A DNA stretch of 64,000 nt, from contig NC_136005.1 in assembly GCF_048128805.1 (NCBI RefSeq), positions 11,036,975 through 11,100,974 on the forward strand, given 5' to 3'. The DNA comes from Centroberyx gerrardi (lineage: Eukaryota; Chordata; Actinopteri; Beryciformes; Berycidae). The notes beneath the pieces are model-generated. The model was not told the DNA's origin. It saw nothing but the letters and a program-made list of their open reading frames with translations, and did not search any database. Every line of letters starts with the position of its first letter. Position 1 is the first letter of the stretch. Positions 21,636-32,356 of the stretch are shown here, piece after piece. The translations under genes and the position numbers were made by a program.

Positions 21636-23012
21636 TGCAGTAGGCTAGGTCTAGATAAGCTACCTATCAATATGTGAATGCAATTAACATTTTAATGTGA
21701 CAGTGGCTTGATAGGCTGTTTTATCAATGCTACATGAATTGTTCGTTTTCATGTCCGATTCCTCAAATAATTGGACCTATATTGCACGTTTTTGTATGCG
21801 TCTTGACATTTATCAATAAACAGGTATATTCTCGATGATGGTTTGATGATGTTATTTTCACCGTATAGGGTTAAAAAAAAAAAAAAAACCTGAAAGGTGG
21901 CAACAATTAGCCTTCTATAGGTTTAGCCGGGCACACGAGGACAGATGTGGACTATAGGCTGTTTTGTTGTTTTGTTGCTGTCATGTTAAACGTTTTGCTT
22001 TGTTACACTTTTATCCTGTAACACCTGGTTCCTCATTATTTAGCCTACGCTCTTTAGCAAACTTGGAAAATAGTGTCCGCTTGTTATTTGTCCCTTTATG
22101 ATCCGAAATGCCAGGAGCTCACTGGAAATTGAAAACTAAAACAGTTGGTCTGGTTTAAGTTTAAAATCAGTAAGGAAACTCAAGAAGGCTACGCTTTGTT
22201 TAGTCAAGATGTAGAATATTATTTTGTCCCCAGCTCCTATCTAGGCTACTATCTGTCTATACTGCCTTTTTAGCGCTCATGGTGCATTTTGACTTTGCAC
22301 TTACTGTAGGCTACCTTGATTTATTTTGGCTCATGTAGGCTGCTGAAGCCTGTGCTGACTGCAGCATTTATGTTGGTCACGGTTCCACTTTTTGCTCAGG
22401 CAGGCCTATACTCGTGGGAAAAGGTGCGACTTGTCGTGGCTAAATACAAATGAATCAATAAACATAGGCTATATCATCTGGAAATCGCCCATCTGAAAGT
22501 TGGATTTTGACACTGTTCACTTTTGGAAACCACCAACTGCTTTCATGCTGGTTATGTTTTTTTTTAAGTATAGAGGCCATGTGAGACGCTCTGCTAGCTG
22601 CCACTCATTTCAAAACACACAACTGTTCATCAACACAATATCATGAGTCAGAAAACTATCAGCAGAGACACTGCGTGCTTCTCTCAACAGAAAATACTCA
22701 CACATAGGAAAAACAGACCGGGCGTGTGTAGTGCATCGAAAGTGAAAGTTCACAACTCAACAGCTTGTTTCAGTTTGTAAAAATAGGCCTGAATGGAAAT
22801 TGTGCTGCTCGTGTTGCCATTTTTCATGGTGTAGATCTTAAATGCATGCATTCAGTTGGTTTGTGTCTGGGTGTTTACACATATACTGACCCACCCCTTA
22901 CATCTACAGCAGGCTGGGCTAATATAGCCTACTGCACTGCAACACACACATTCGCCTTTTGCCGTGCATGCGGCTGGATAAACATGATACATTAACATTA
23001 ACATTAACACTG

Positions 23013-23014
<2 letters not shown>

Positions 23015-23090
<76 letters not shown>
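23015..23090. repeat. (CT)n microsatellite
   Basis: About 37 CT units with one CC interruption. Confidence 0.95.
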
Positions 23091-23795
23091 GTGTCTCGGG
23101 TGTGTTCCTTATTTAAAAATAGCCCGGCCTGCTGGAAACCCTGTTGAAATTTAATCCCCCACTCTCACATTTCTTTGCAGCATTGCACCATGTTCTTACT
23201 CTGAGCTGATTTCGGGAATATTTAATAATTAAAAAAGACTGACGGTTTGGTTTTCTCAGCAGAGCACATTAACAAAGTGGGCAAGTCACCGAAATCCCTT
23301 TAATCGGAATATTCACAGTGTAAAAATAACCATGAATCCATAGCGACATTGAGGCCATGCAGAATATTATTCAATTTACAAGACAAAAACAGGCAATTAG
23401 CCTACGCAGTGGAAAAATAAAAGGTAACTATCACGTCTAGACGGTGATCATCATAAAGTAAACAACCAGTAATATGAAATCAATAAATTAGCCTAAAGGT
23501 TAAATGTATAATATATGTGTAATTTTTTTTTTCACTGAAGCATAATATGACTAGTATAGCCTAAATATCAGCAGAGGTTCCCGTGAGACAAAATGAACAG
23601 TGACGGCGCACGGGAGATTTCTGCATTCAAAAACACTGGCAAATGTTTTTGGTGTTGTTTGAAGGCCATCTGACCACGCTAAGGGCCGTTCAAAAACCTG
23701 GCAATTTGTTTTCCCTTGCTTACCTGCAAAAAACACACACCGGAAAGAATAATTTAAGACTTTATTGCATGTAAAATCCTCTAGACAGCTGGAAT

Positions 23796-23813
23796 CCCCC
23801 CCCCCCCCCCCCC
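23796..23813. repeat. Poly-C tract (18)
   Basis: Eighteen consecutive C; a second, longer poly-C lies at 42817-42846. Confidence 0.95.
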
Positions 23814-23859
23814 AATCCCCAACGGCTGAACTGCAAGAAATAAATTAAAAACTAGCTAT

Positions 23860-24150
23860 TTCATTTTGAGCTATCTGACTGTCCGCCAATCAAAGCGCAG
23901 TGTTTGAAATTTTACCCTATATTTTCACTCTGATTTCTGATTGGCTGATTCAGCCCCAATATCAACAAAGGTCACAGTCAGAGGTCACGACTGTCTTTTG
24001 CCACAGAAACTGATGTGTCAGTTTTGAGACTGCAAAGAGTGCGCCCAGTCCGCCCGGCCGCTGCCCGCCCCGGCAGGGTGCGGAGCAGCGTCTGGCTCCA
24101 GCGGGCCGGTCAGAGTGTGACTGACAGCAGCACAGCAATAGCATAGGCAC
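23860..24150. promoter_or_regulatory. Promoter-like GC-rich island without an identified gene
   Basis: An inverted pair of CCAAT boxes is present (GCCAATCAAAG at 23886, TGATTGGCTGA at 23937). Next are two AGGTCA half-sites in direct orientation (23969-23974 and 23982-23987), then a CpG-rich block (24040-24100: GCGCCCAGTCCGCCCGGCCG and following). On the minus strand a strong donor, CAG|GTAAGC, lies at 23724/23723. No coding exon was recognised, so the call is inferred from motifs only. Confidence 0.4.
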
Positions 24151-25284
24151 GATAACTTCGGCACTCCTGTAGCTACTTTAATTAGGGGGGTAATGTTTCA
24201 AATGATAATGTCCAAAATGGTAAGATTGTATGATATATAGGCTACAATATTACAGTTTCAATGTCCTCCTAAGGTGATGGGGCTGAGTAAGAAACTGCAA
24301 TTTTCTTACAACAAAGCTTTATGATGGCAGTGTGTTGTCAATGGAAATTATTTCCTTATATTTAGTGTTATTGACAGGCTTCACCAGTTAGGCCTACATC
24401 CAATTAGGCCCAGTCTCAAACATTCCTTTATTAGCGAAGGAACATTTTGATTTGCAATTACAAGTATCATGGGAAATGTGATGTAACTGGGCATTATAGG
24501 TTGTCTTCCAAAAAGGTGCGTGCATGGAGGCATGGAGGAGAAACATAGCCTTATTTTGTGGTTTTCTAGAACAACAGTCTATTAAAATCACCCACCAACT
24601 GCATGAAAGCAGACTAAACAGAGGCCTGCCCTCTAAAGACTATCCTCATAAAACAAACAGCAGTCTGATGCTACTCACTAGGCTATGTGCTGTGACTTTA
24701 TCTCATAAATGTCCCCCAAAAAAGTGAGTTTTGACTATCACTATCCCTGACTCTGCATGGGCAATAAGTTGAAACCTTCACACACTTTTACTGAAATGAC
24801 ACTGAGTGATGTGAGAGTATACAAAGGCACCTTTTAAGGAGCTGAAACAGTTTGTAAAAAGGTACAAAAAAAGTGTTTCCTTGTGGTGTAACTTGTCGAG
24901 TGTGGGCTTATGGGTGAGGCTGGATCATCCTATCACAGGTTCTTTTTATTTAAAAGAAAAAAAAAAGGAAGGAAGAATCAACCTTATATGGGAATCAGCT
25001 CACATGACTTTACTGTATAGAGCGATGATTGACTGTAACAGTGTGAGGAGGTTTGTCTACTATGTCTGTGGTCTGCAGCCACTGAAAAATACCCGCCAAA
25101 TGTCTGTAATAAACAAACAATATACATTTCAGGAATTAGACCAGGGATCCAATTCTCAGAAGTGTTGTTTTTCTGTGGTAAGATGTTATCTAGAGCAGAG
25201 GTGCAGGTCTGTGTAAATGCCTATGAAGTCATTCTCTCTGTCACTTCTACCAAGAGGAGCAATACTGTTAGAGATGAGTGTGCT

Positions 25285-25338
25285 TTCTCTCTCTCTCTCT
25301 CTCTCTCTCTAACAGTAACAGTCGCTTTTTGTCAGCAT

Positions 25339-25383
<45 letters not shown>
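25285..25383. repeat. (CT)n and (GT)n microsatellites
   Basis: CT units at 25285-25310 and GT units at 25341-25383. Confidence 0.95.
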
Positions 25384-25384
<1 letters not shown>

Positions 25385-26297
25385 ACACATCTCTGTGTGT
25401 GTGTGTGTGGATCTGGGTTGCTGCATGTGTAGTGTTTGTGTGAAAAATCAAAATCATCCCCCAAAAATGGGTAGTTTCGGTTAGGCTATTTCTAAGTGAT
25501 TAAAAACAATCAAACAATAAATTAGATTAAAAGACAGTAGCAGTATAAAGGACAGTCAGATGTAGACCTACAACAGTCTCTCACTCTCCATCTGCTGTGT
25601 GATAATTCTGTATCTCTACCATTTCACAGTCGACTGAATTTAACCTAAGCTATCATAAAACACTTTTAATTTTAATATTTAATATTTAGATTTAATATTC
25701 AGTGGTCATGCAAAGTAAGAAACTAGTTGGATTGCCTTTGATGTAAAATGCCTAAAAGGTGTCAAATTTACATTTTACAATTTGCATTTACATTTTAGGC
25801 ATTTCTGATGATCTAATGAGCAATTTACAATGCAGTGCCATAGTAAAGCAACCTCCAATTCCTAGATCACCCACATTATAAGCAGCCATAAGGAGTGCAA
25901 AGGTCAAGGCCATAATATATTAATATTTCTGTGACCGTATAATGATCATGCAAGAGAGAAATGCCATGGGAAGTGAAAGCAGAGAGACAGAAGATGCAGT
26001 GTGATTTCTTTGCACCAGTCGCTTTTTTAATTCAGCTGTTGCAGACTGTTTGCCCTGTGTGTTTATAGCCTGACTACTGGACAGCAGCGCTCCCGGCTGT
26101 CTGGACATATGAAAGCTCTACGGTGAAGTTAAGTGATGAAATGTTGAACACAAGATAAAGAAAATAACCAGATTTATTCATAATGTTTTCAAGCCTCAAA
26201 TTCTACTGTATGCATATAAAAACAAATGTAGGCTACTAACATTGCCTCTTGGTTTTTATCTTCAGGTGCGTGCTGTGTGTATCTTTGCCATTCAGTT

Positions 26298-26350
26298 TGG
26301 TCAATTCAATTCAATTCAATTCAAAACTTTATTCAAGACTCATCTTAAAA
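26298..26350 (-). mobile_element. LINE 3' tail, minus orientation (fragment)
   Basis: On the minus strand, CTTGAATAAAGTTTTGAATT is followed by four TTGAA-type units, a typical L2-group 3' tail with a short tandem terminus. The body is not clearly recognisable to the right, so only the tail is marked. Confidence 0.5.
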
Positions 26351-26670
26351 AAGAGGTCCATAGCAGGTGAGGAGAAACAATAAGTCAGTAGGTCAGACAA
26401 AGGCCAACTGTTTTTTTTTTTGTCACATGAGAAGATCCCTGGTTCTGTCTTCTCTTTGCTCTCTCTAACTGTTTCTTGTTTCTTGGAACACAGGAGCAGT
26501 TTTGACTAAAACAAACAAACAAAAAAAAAAATGCGATGGCTTGATGGTCCTCCCTCTAACATGGCGATCAACCAATCATAACTCAGGAGTTTGGGGTGGC
26601 AACTGGGCTGGCCAATCAGATTTCAGGGGCCAACCCTGGCCACGACTTCCACTTTTCTTAGAATGCACGT

Positions 26671-26713
26671 GAGAGAGAGAGTGTCTATGTATGTGTGTGT
26701 GTGAGTGAGAGAA

Positions 26714-26781
<68 letters not shown>
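26671..26781. repeat. (GA)n and (GT)n compound microsatellite
   Basis: GA-rich units with interruptions, then about 18 GT units ending near 26781. Confidence 0.93.
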
Positions 26782-26783
<2 letters not shown>

Positions 26784-28559
26784 CTGGGCTCCCTCCACTG
26801 GTCTATTATGTGAGCTGCCACATAATAAGGCCTTCTTTCTCTCCTTCCGCCTTCAGGCCTGACTAGAGGTATAATGTCAGGACTTTACACTCACTCAGCA
26901 TCATGAATAGGTTCATGGTATTTTTTCATATCGGAATCGGATAGGGAATTGCAAACAAGTTCATAATGAAACAAAAAAAATGTTCTGCAAGGTGGCCTGC
27001 TCAGGAGTAAAAGAGTGAATTCAAGTGAGCCTTCAGATTTGTAAATAAACAAGTTAGTAGGCCTATCACAAAATTTGAGCCAGCCTTATAGTTTATTCAC
27101 TGACCCTGAAATGCAGACAGTTGTACAGTTTGTAAACAGTTTTAAACTTTGTAAATAGTTTGCCCGTATTTTTCCTTGGTTTTCGCCGCCCCGCTCCCAT
27201 TTATAGGCTATTGTCTACCAAATTATCACCGTCATTTGTTTTAGAGGGGTGGGCTATTTTAATAAAATACAAAATTGTTTTTTGAAAACTTTCCATTGCT
27301 AAGTATTATCATTTTTGTAATTATAAATAAAGTAATAAAAGCACCCCATTCATATAGCCTGGGCCTGTTGTCCGCAGCTTTTTATCGTGTAGGTAAACAT
27401 CGGAGCTCATGCCGCGCGGCGATGAATGTGCCATTTAACATCCATATAATGCTGATAATAATGATGAAAAAATAATCGACCAGTGTGTTGTTGTATAGAG
27501 TTCATTATGTGCAAATCAAAAGTGCTAGCCTATATTAACAGAGCAGAACAGAAAGATTAGCCGAAGCCTTAGTTCAGCTCCTGTACGCTGCACCTCAAAG
27601 CTCAGCACTAAGCTCTAAAATTAAATTAATACTTCAACACTGTGCAGAGTTATCTTTATCCCCAGGTTAAGTGTTTAAGACGTCAGAGCTGATTTATCTC
27701 GCTCCACACTGCATCAGTGGGACCAGGGATAAGTTTTGGCATTTTGTTGTTAAGAGGACGCATGGTTAAAAATGATAGGCCTATGCTTTGTGGAGATCCA
27801 GCGGCATTACATTACTTTGTTTATAACCCTGGTGGTTTTTTGGTAAATTCAACCCTCTGAAGGTCTGGGTGGGCATCGGAAAGTTCAGACCCCGTCACTT
27901 TTTCCACACTTTGTTGTATTATAGGCTAGACTTAGGCCTAATTTTTTAAAAATGGATTGAATTTGTTTTCCATGAATCTACACACAATAACGACAGAGCG
28001 AAAACACGCTTTTAGAAGTTTTTGCAAATTTATTAAAAAATGACAAATAGGCCTATCTCATTTAGATGGCGCTGTTGTCAGTAGAAAATTTCAACTTTTC
28101 ACGAACTAAGAAAAACAGCCTTGTTTTTAGCTTGATAATGCATTTCCAGTTCATCTAGTTGGTTTTGAAAAGGTTCCAAGGATTTGGAGAAATTTCTCAA
28201 CCGGTCTCTCCACAGATTTTCGAGTTCAAGTCTGGGTTTTGGCTGCAGGGCCACTCGGGGACATTCATTCATTCATTCATTCATCCCCGAAGCCCCCGCG
28301 TTGTCTAGCTGTGTGCTGAAAGATGAATGTTGGCCCCAGTCGGCCCTGTGCGCCCTGCAGCAGGTTTCTTCTCTGTATTTGGCTCCGTTGGTTCCCTCAG
28401 CCTGACCAGTCTCCTCCTTGCCGCTGAGAAGCACCCCATGATTATCCAGGTGATGAGCGGTACCTGGTTTCGTAGCGCCTCCGCCATTCAGGCCAGAGTT
28501 CAATTTTGTCTCATCAGACCAGAGAATCATTTTTCCTTTTTGCTATCAGAGTCCTTTAG

Positions 28560-28770
28560 GCTTTATAAAATCCAATTTCCGCAACCTATTAACGGAAAAT
28601 CCGGCACATAGCCTATAACTTTTTTTTTTTATCATCAAGTGAGATTTTTTTTCAAAAGGCTATTGTGACTTAGTATCTCATAATTATGAGAAATTACTAA
28701 GTCATAATATTGAGGGGAAAAAATCAAACTTGGTGAAAAAAAAAAAGTGCGGAAATGGGCTTTGATATCA
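28560..28770. mobile_element. Small inverted-repeat element inside the Tc1 remnant
   Basis: It separates Tc1 homology ending CCTTTAG from homology resuming at GTGCCGCTTGGCAAA. The ends are imperfectly inverted: ATAAAATCCAATTTCCGC versus ATCAAAGCCCATTTCCGC on the other strand. TTTAG occurs at both borders (28555-28559 and 28771-28775). A near-perfect internal palindrome lies at 28667-28703 (GACTTAGTA ... TACTAAGTC around CTCATAATTATGAG). Confidence 0.6.
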
Positions 28771-28906
28771 TTTAGCCTAGTGCCGCTTGGCAAACTCCAG
28801 GCGGGCTTTCATGTGCCTTTTATTCAGGCGTGGCTTCCGTCTAGCCACCTATAAAGACATGGTTGATGGAGTGGACTGGGTTCTTGGTCTCCTCGGGTGA
28901 CCAAGG

Positions 28907-29013
28907 TTGCCTGGTGTCCAACCCCCATGAATCGCAGTCTTTAGCACGAGAATCGCCATGCAAATTAAAAGCGTGCTAAAGACTACGATTGCTTGGGGCT
29001 GGACACCGGGCAA
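28907..29013. mobile_element. 107-bp foldback MITE inside the Tc1 remnant
   Basis: The left arm TTGCCTGGTGTCCAACCCCC runs on to GTCTTTAGCACG. The right arm mirrors it, from CGTGCTAAAGAC to GGGGCTGGACACCGGGCAA. The arms are about 42 bases with a ~23-base loop. A 9-bp near-perfect duplication flanks it: TGACCAAGG (28898-28906) and TGACCGAGG (29014-29022). Nine bases suggest a Mutator-like mobiliser; with an 8-bp reading hAT is the alternative. Confidence 0.8.
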
Positions 29014-29604
29014 TGACCGAGGCCCTTCTTGCCCGGTCTTGGTGGTTCCAAACTTTTAACAAAAGGATTAGCGCAACTTTAACCAGAAAGGAGGAACTAA
29101 TCTGTGAAATCACCTGGTTATTGGTTGGCATGACAACCTGCATACTCTTGCCCCTCCATAGCACATTAACCCAGTTAACCCGGTTAACCCTGGCCAGGGC
29201 CTGGGCTAAACAGAATATCAGTGTTCATAGGTGCAGGTGGAAACTGATCCGTTCTATTTATTTACTTGCGTATAGTCCACTAAAAATAGTTTATAGTTTT
29301 AGCCTATGTCTCAGTCGCAGTGGACAGAACAAAGTAAGGAGAGCAAGAGGGTGATATTCGAATTAATAAACATATTGTTTTAAGACACGACTGAAAGTAT
29401 TTTTTATAAACTTGCATTTAACTGAGAACATTATTATTATAATTATGGTGATGATGAGGATGATGATGATGATTATTATTATTATTACACCTATTATTAT
29501 TATGGCTGAGCGATCCAGGAAGCCCCTGATCCAGTTCTTAACATCCATTTCCTGGTTTGTTTTTCTCCTGTGAAGCCTGAATCCCGCTGGTTCCTCACGA
29601 GCCT

Positions 29605-29631
29605 AGCAACCATATTGTTTACCATAGCAAC
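29605..29631 (+). promoter_or_regulatory. rsph4a: Forkhead-like site overlapping an RFX X-box, rsph4a promoter
   Basis: TTTACC-AT-AGCAAC at 29618-29631 matches the X-box GTNRCC-N(0-3)-RGYAAC with one mismatch at the first base. TGTTTAC at 29616-29622 fits a forkhead (FOXJ1-type) core and overlaps it. An extra AGCAAC half-site lies at 29605-29610. The cluster is about 200 bases upstream of the rsph4a start codon. RFX factors and FOXJ1 are the established activators of motile-cilium genes; binding here is inferred. Confidence 0.65.
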
Positions 29632-29828
29632 TTGAGAAAGCTCAAACTGGTGCCAGTATTTCCAGCTGTCCGTTGGTAATCATATTTTTACAGTGTTAAC
29701 TGTGACCAGAACTCTGACTCAGAACTTTTTACGTGTTTTCGGGTGTTTTGTGGGTCGTGTGGTCAGTTTTTCTCCAAGCGGGTCGAGTCCAGTCGGACTG
29801 ACTGGATGAAAGAGAGAGGCGAGGCGCG

Positions 29829-32265
29829 ATGGAGACACAGGATGAAAACCCAGAAATGAGTCAACAAAGGCTGCAGGCAGCGGCCTCCTTCAAGGCTTTT
29901 ATGCTGACAAATAGCACAAAAAGCAACCTTAACCTGTAAGTAACGTGTGCCTGATAACGTTACAGTGGTAGGTCACGAATGCAGCCTAATGTTAGCTAGC
30001 TTTGCTAAAGCTAGTTACTGATACTGATGTACACCTATAACAGCACTGGGACGTTTTACTATATGTATCACTCCGCTTTACAGGTGTTCTAATATAAACA
30101 GTTCATGTGATGCTTGGTAGCACTTGGTAGTGGTTCCTGAGGGAACTGTTTTTGTTGGCGGAGACAAATAAAAGACAGTAAAAACGTCCCAGTGCTCATA
30201 CTGTATATCAGCACTCATGGAATGCCTCCTGTCCAATCAAATTACTCGACCAGAACTAACTGTTGTATAATGCTTAATTGACTTTACTTAATGTTGCAGC
30301 TATGACCACCTTACACGTTTACTGACGAAGGTGATGGACGAGCGTCCGCAAAATGTGGTTGATGTGATTGAGGATATGAGCCGTGATGTGAAGCGGGGTT
30401 TGTTTGAAGCCAAGCAGAGCACCCTGCGGGACTCTCCTCAGACTACAGCCGCCCAGCTGCTGGCTGAACAGCAGCGCCTGCTTTTCACCAGGGGAGAAGA
30501 GGGTGACCAGGAGGATGAACTGGTATTGGCCACACACACCCACACTATTACTTACTGTATGCAGAGCCAAATTGGCACCATGTAACACTGATTGCCTGTC
30601 TTCCGTCAGATTGAAACACCTCTTCCTAACGTGAGCGAGGTTGGCTTCTACCTGGAGCAGGCCGGGGTGGGCCTGGGCAGGGAAGAGATGCAGAGGATCT
30701 TCCTCGCGCTGAAGCAGCTTGTGGAGTCCCAGCCGCTGCAGCGTTGCCGACTATGGGGCAAGATTCTGGGAGTAGAAAGCAATTATGTCGTTGCTGAGGC
30801 TGAGTACAGAGAAGGGGAAGAAGAGGAAGAGCAGAGCGCAGAGGAAACCGCTGAGGATGAGGAGAGAGAGGGAGAGACCCAGGATGAGGAGGAGGAGAAT
30901 GAGGAGGGGGAAGTGGTAAGTCCTCAGTGAATATACCAGATAATCACTGAAATGAGTAGTTTATAAGCCTACCACTCCTTTTATGTCTTATGATCTCTTT
31001 GTTTTCTAGAGTGATCCACTTCCTCGGTCAGCCTACAAGCCCCCCCCTGTGGTGCCAAAGGAGGCCATCCGAACAGGTGTTAACAAGTTTGTTTACTATG
31101 TGTGCAAAGAGCCTGGTCTTCCCTGGGTTAAGCTCCCTTCAGTCACTCCTGCACAAATCAGCGCCGCTCGCCAGATCCGCAAGTTCTTCACTGGCCGGCT
31201 GGACGCCCCAATCGTCAGCTATCCTCCTTTCCCCGGCAGTGAAGCCAACTATCTAAGAGCGCAGATTGCCCGCATCTCTGCCGGCACACACATCAGTCCC
31301 CAGGGCTTCTACCAGTTCGGGGAGGAGGAAGGCGACGAGGAAGACGAGGCGCCACGTGACAGCCATGAAGTCAATCCTGACTTTGAGGGCATCCCGGTTC
31401 CTGAAATGGCCGAGTCTTTGTCCACCTGGGTTCATCATGTGCAGCACATCCTGCAGCAGGTAGAACTAAAGCAATCACATGGATCATTTTTTCAGGTGGT
31501 GTTCTAGTTCATTACGTGTGTGTGTGTATGCACCATGCACATTTAATGGTAAATGTGGACTCCTTTAGGGCCGCTGTACTTGGGTCAACCTCGCTGCGAA
31601 GCCAGAGGAAGAGTCTTATGAAGAGGGGGATGCTGAGGAAAAGGAGGAGGAGCCTGATGAGCCTGAGCCGGAGGTGGGACCGCCCCTCCTCACCCCCCTC
31701 TCTGAAGACGCTGGTCAGTCTTTGATTTGGAACATTTTCATGTCATACTGGTGAGCGTTGGTAAGGTATACTCACAGTGTTGTTTAATATTTGTGCCTTT
31801 CAGAAATGTTCAGCACCTCTCCCTGGAGCTCCAAGATGTCCTCCACTCTCACCTCTCAGTATGCCGTCGCTGTTCTGCGCTCAAACCTCTGGCCAGGTGC
31901 TCATGCATATGCTTGTGGAAAGTAAGGACAAAGATTGGAATTCACGATTTTATGAAATCTATGTTTGATTTCACACAGCTGAAGGCAGCATTTCAATTTA
32001 CAAAGAATTATCTGCCGTTTCTTCATTTAGGAAGTTCGAGAACATATACGTCGGGTGGGGGCTGAAGTTTGCAGGGGAAGGGTTCACCCCATCTGTCCCA
32101 GCCATGCCGCAGAAAGAATACCCCAGTGGACCAGAAATCACAGAGGCCCTGGACCCGACTCTGGAAGAGGAACAGGCACTAAAAGCAGCTTTAGAGGAGC
32201 AGCAAGCTGCCCAGGAGGATATGGATGACATGGATGAAGGAGAGGAGGAGGAAGATGATGATTGA
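29829..32265 (+). CDS. rsph4a: Radial spoke head protein 4 homolog A
   Basis: Seven exons join in phase: 29829-29935, 30300-30522, 30610-30915, 31010-31459, 31569-31713, 31804-31921 and 32031-32265, giving 527 aa and TGA. All introns are GT-AG and, after intron 1 (364 bp), about 90-110 bases each. Family hallmarks are NLYDHL and DERPQNVVD (exons 1-2), EQAGVGLG and [10 protein letters not shown] (exon 3), [32 protein letters not shown] and [11 protein letters not shown] (exon 4), [13 protein letters not shown] (exons 6-7) and EYPSGPEI (exon 7). There are acidic tracts after residue 190 and at the C-terminus. The protein belongs to the radial spoke head of motile-cilium axonemes, which contacts the central pair. 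It lacks the long N-terminal extension of human RSPH4A/RSPH6A as I recall them. rsph6a is the paralogous alternative. Confidence 0.92.
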
Positions 32266-32350
32266 GGAAGAATATTGACGAGCAGGGAGTGACACATTTC
32301 AACAGAGGATTCAAATATTTGAAAGTACTGTCTTTGTTCAGAAAAAGCCA

Positions 32351-32356
32351 AATAAA
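32351..32356 (+). terminator. rsph4a: rsph4a polyadenylation signal
   Basis: AATAAA lies 86 bases after the stop codon, implying a short 3' UTR. Confidence 0.65.

Larger units (their letters stand above)
27880..29060 (-). mobile_element. Tc1/mariner transposon remnant (minus strand)
   Basis: Read on the minus strand, the remnant keeps the order of a fish Tc1-like transposase: a GGTTCTTGG-type block near 28880, TTTGCCAAGCGGCAC near 28790, LWSDETK (about 28504-28524), a GVLLSGKEE-like block, LQPKPRLEL-like codons near 28230 and the 3' region AATAAATTTGCAAAAACTT (28019-28038). The last is the conserved Tc1 3' flank. The left end, GTTCAGACCCC near 27884, also matches this family's 3' terminus. 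The 5' part, including the N-terminal transposase and its inverted repeat, is missing. Frameshifts and stops abound. Two small elements are inserted at about 28560-28770 and 28907-29013, and (ATTC)n has expanded at 28264-28284. Confidence 0.85.
20144..29590. other. cdkn2c-rsph4a intergenic region
   Basis: A 9.4-kb gap with no supported gene. It holds the GTGGGACA element, the GGGCTTAAAATCA field, several microsatellites, a promoter-like island (23860-24150), a LINE tail in minus orientation (about 26298-26350) and the Tc1 remnant (27880-29060). Other stretches are AT-rich and unremarkable. Confidence 0.6.

Noticed and set aside
28184-28611. Possible host gene from several overlapping ORFs
   Set aside because: Both strands' ORFs fall in the Tc1 remnant; LWSDETK on the minus strand identifies transposase sequence.
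30592-30930. ORF starting with ATG before rsph4a exon 3
   Set aside because: Part of it is intron; the in-phase exon 30610-30915 explains the coding signal.
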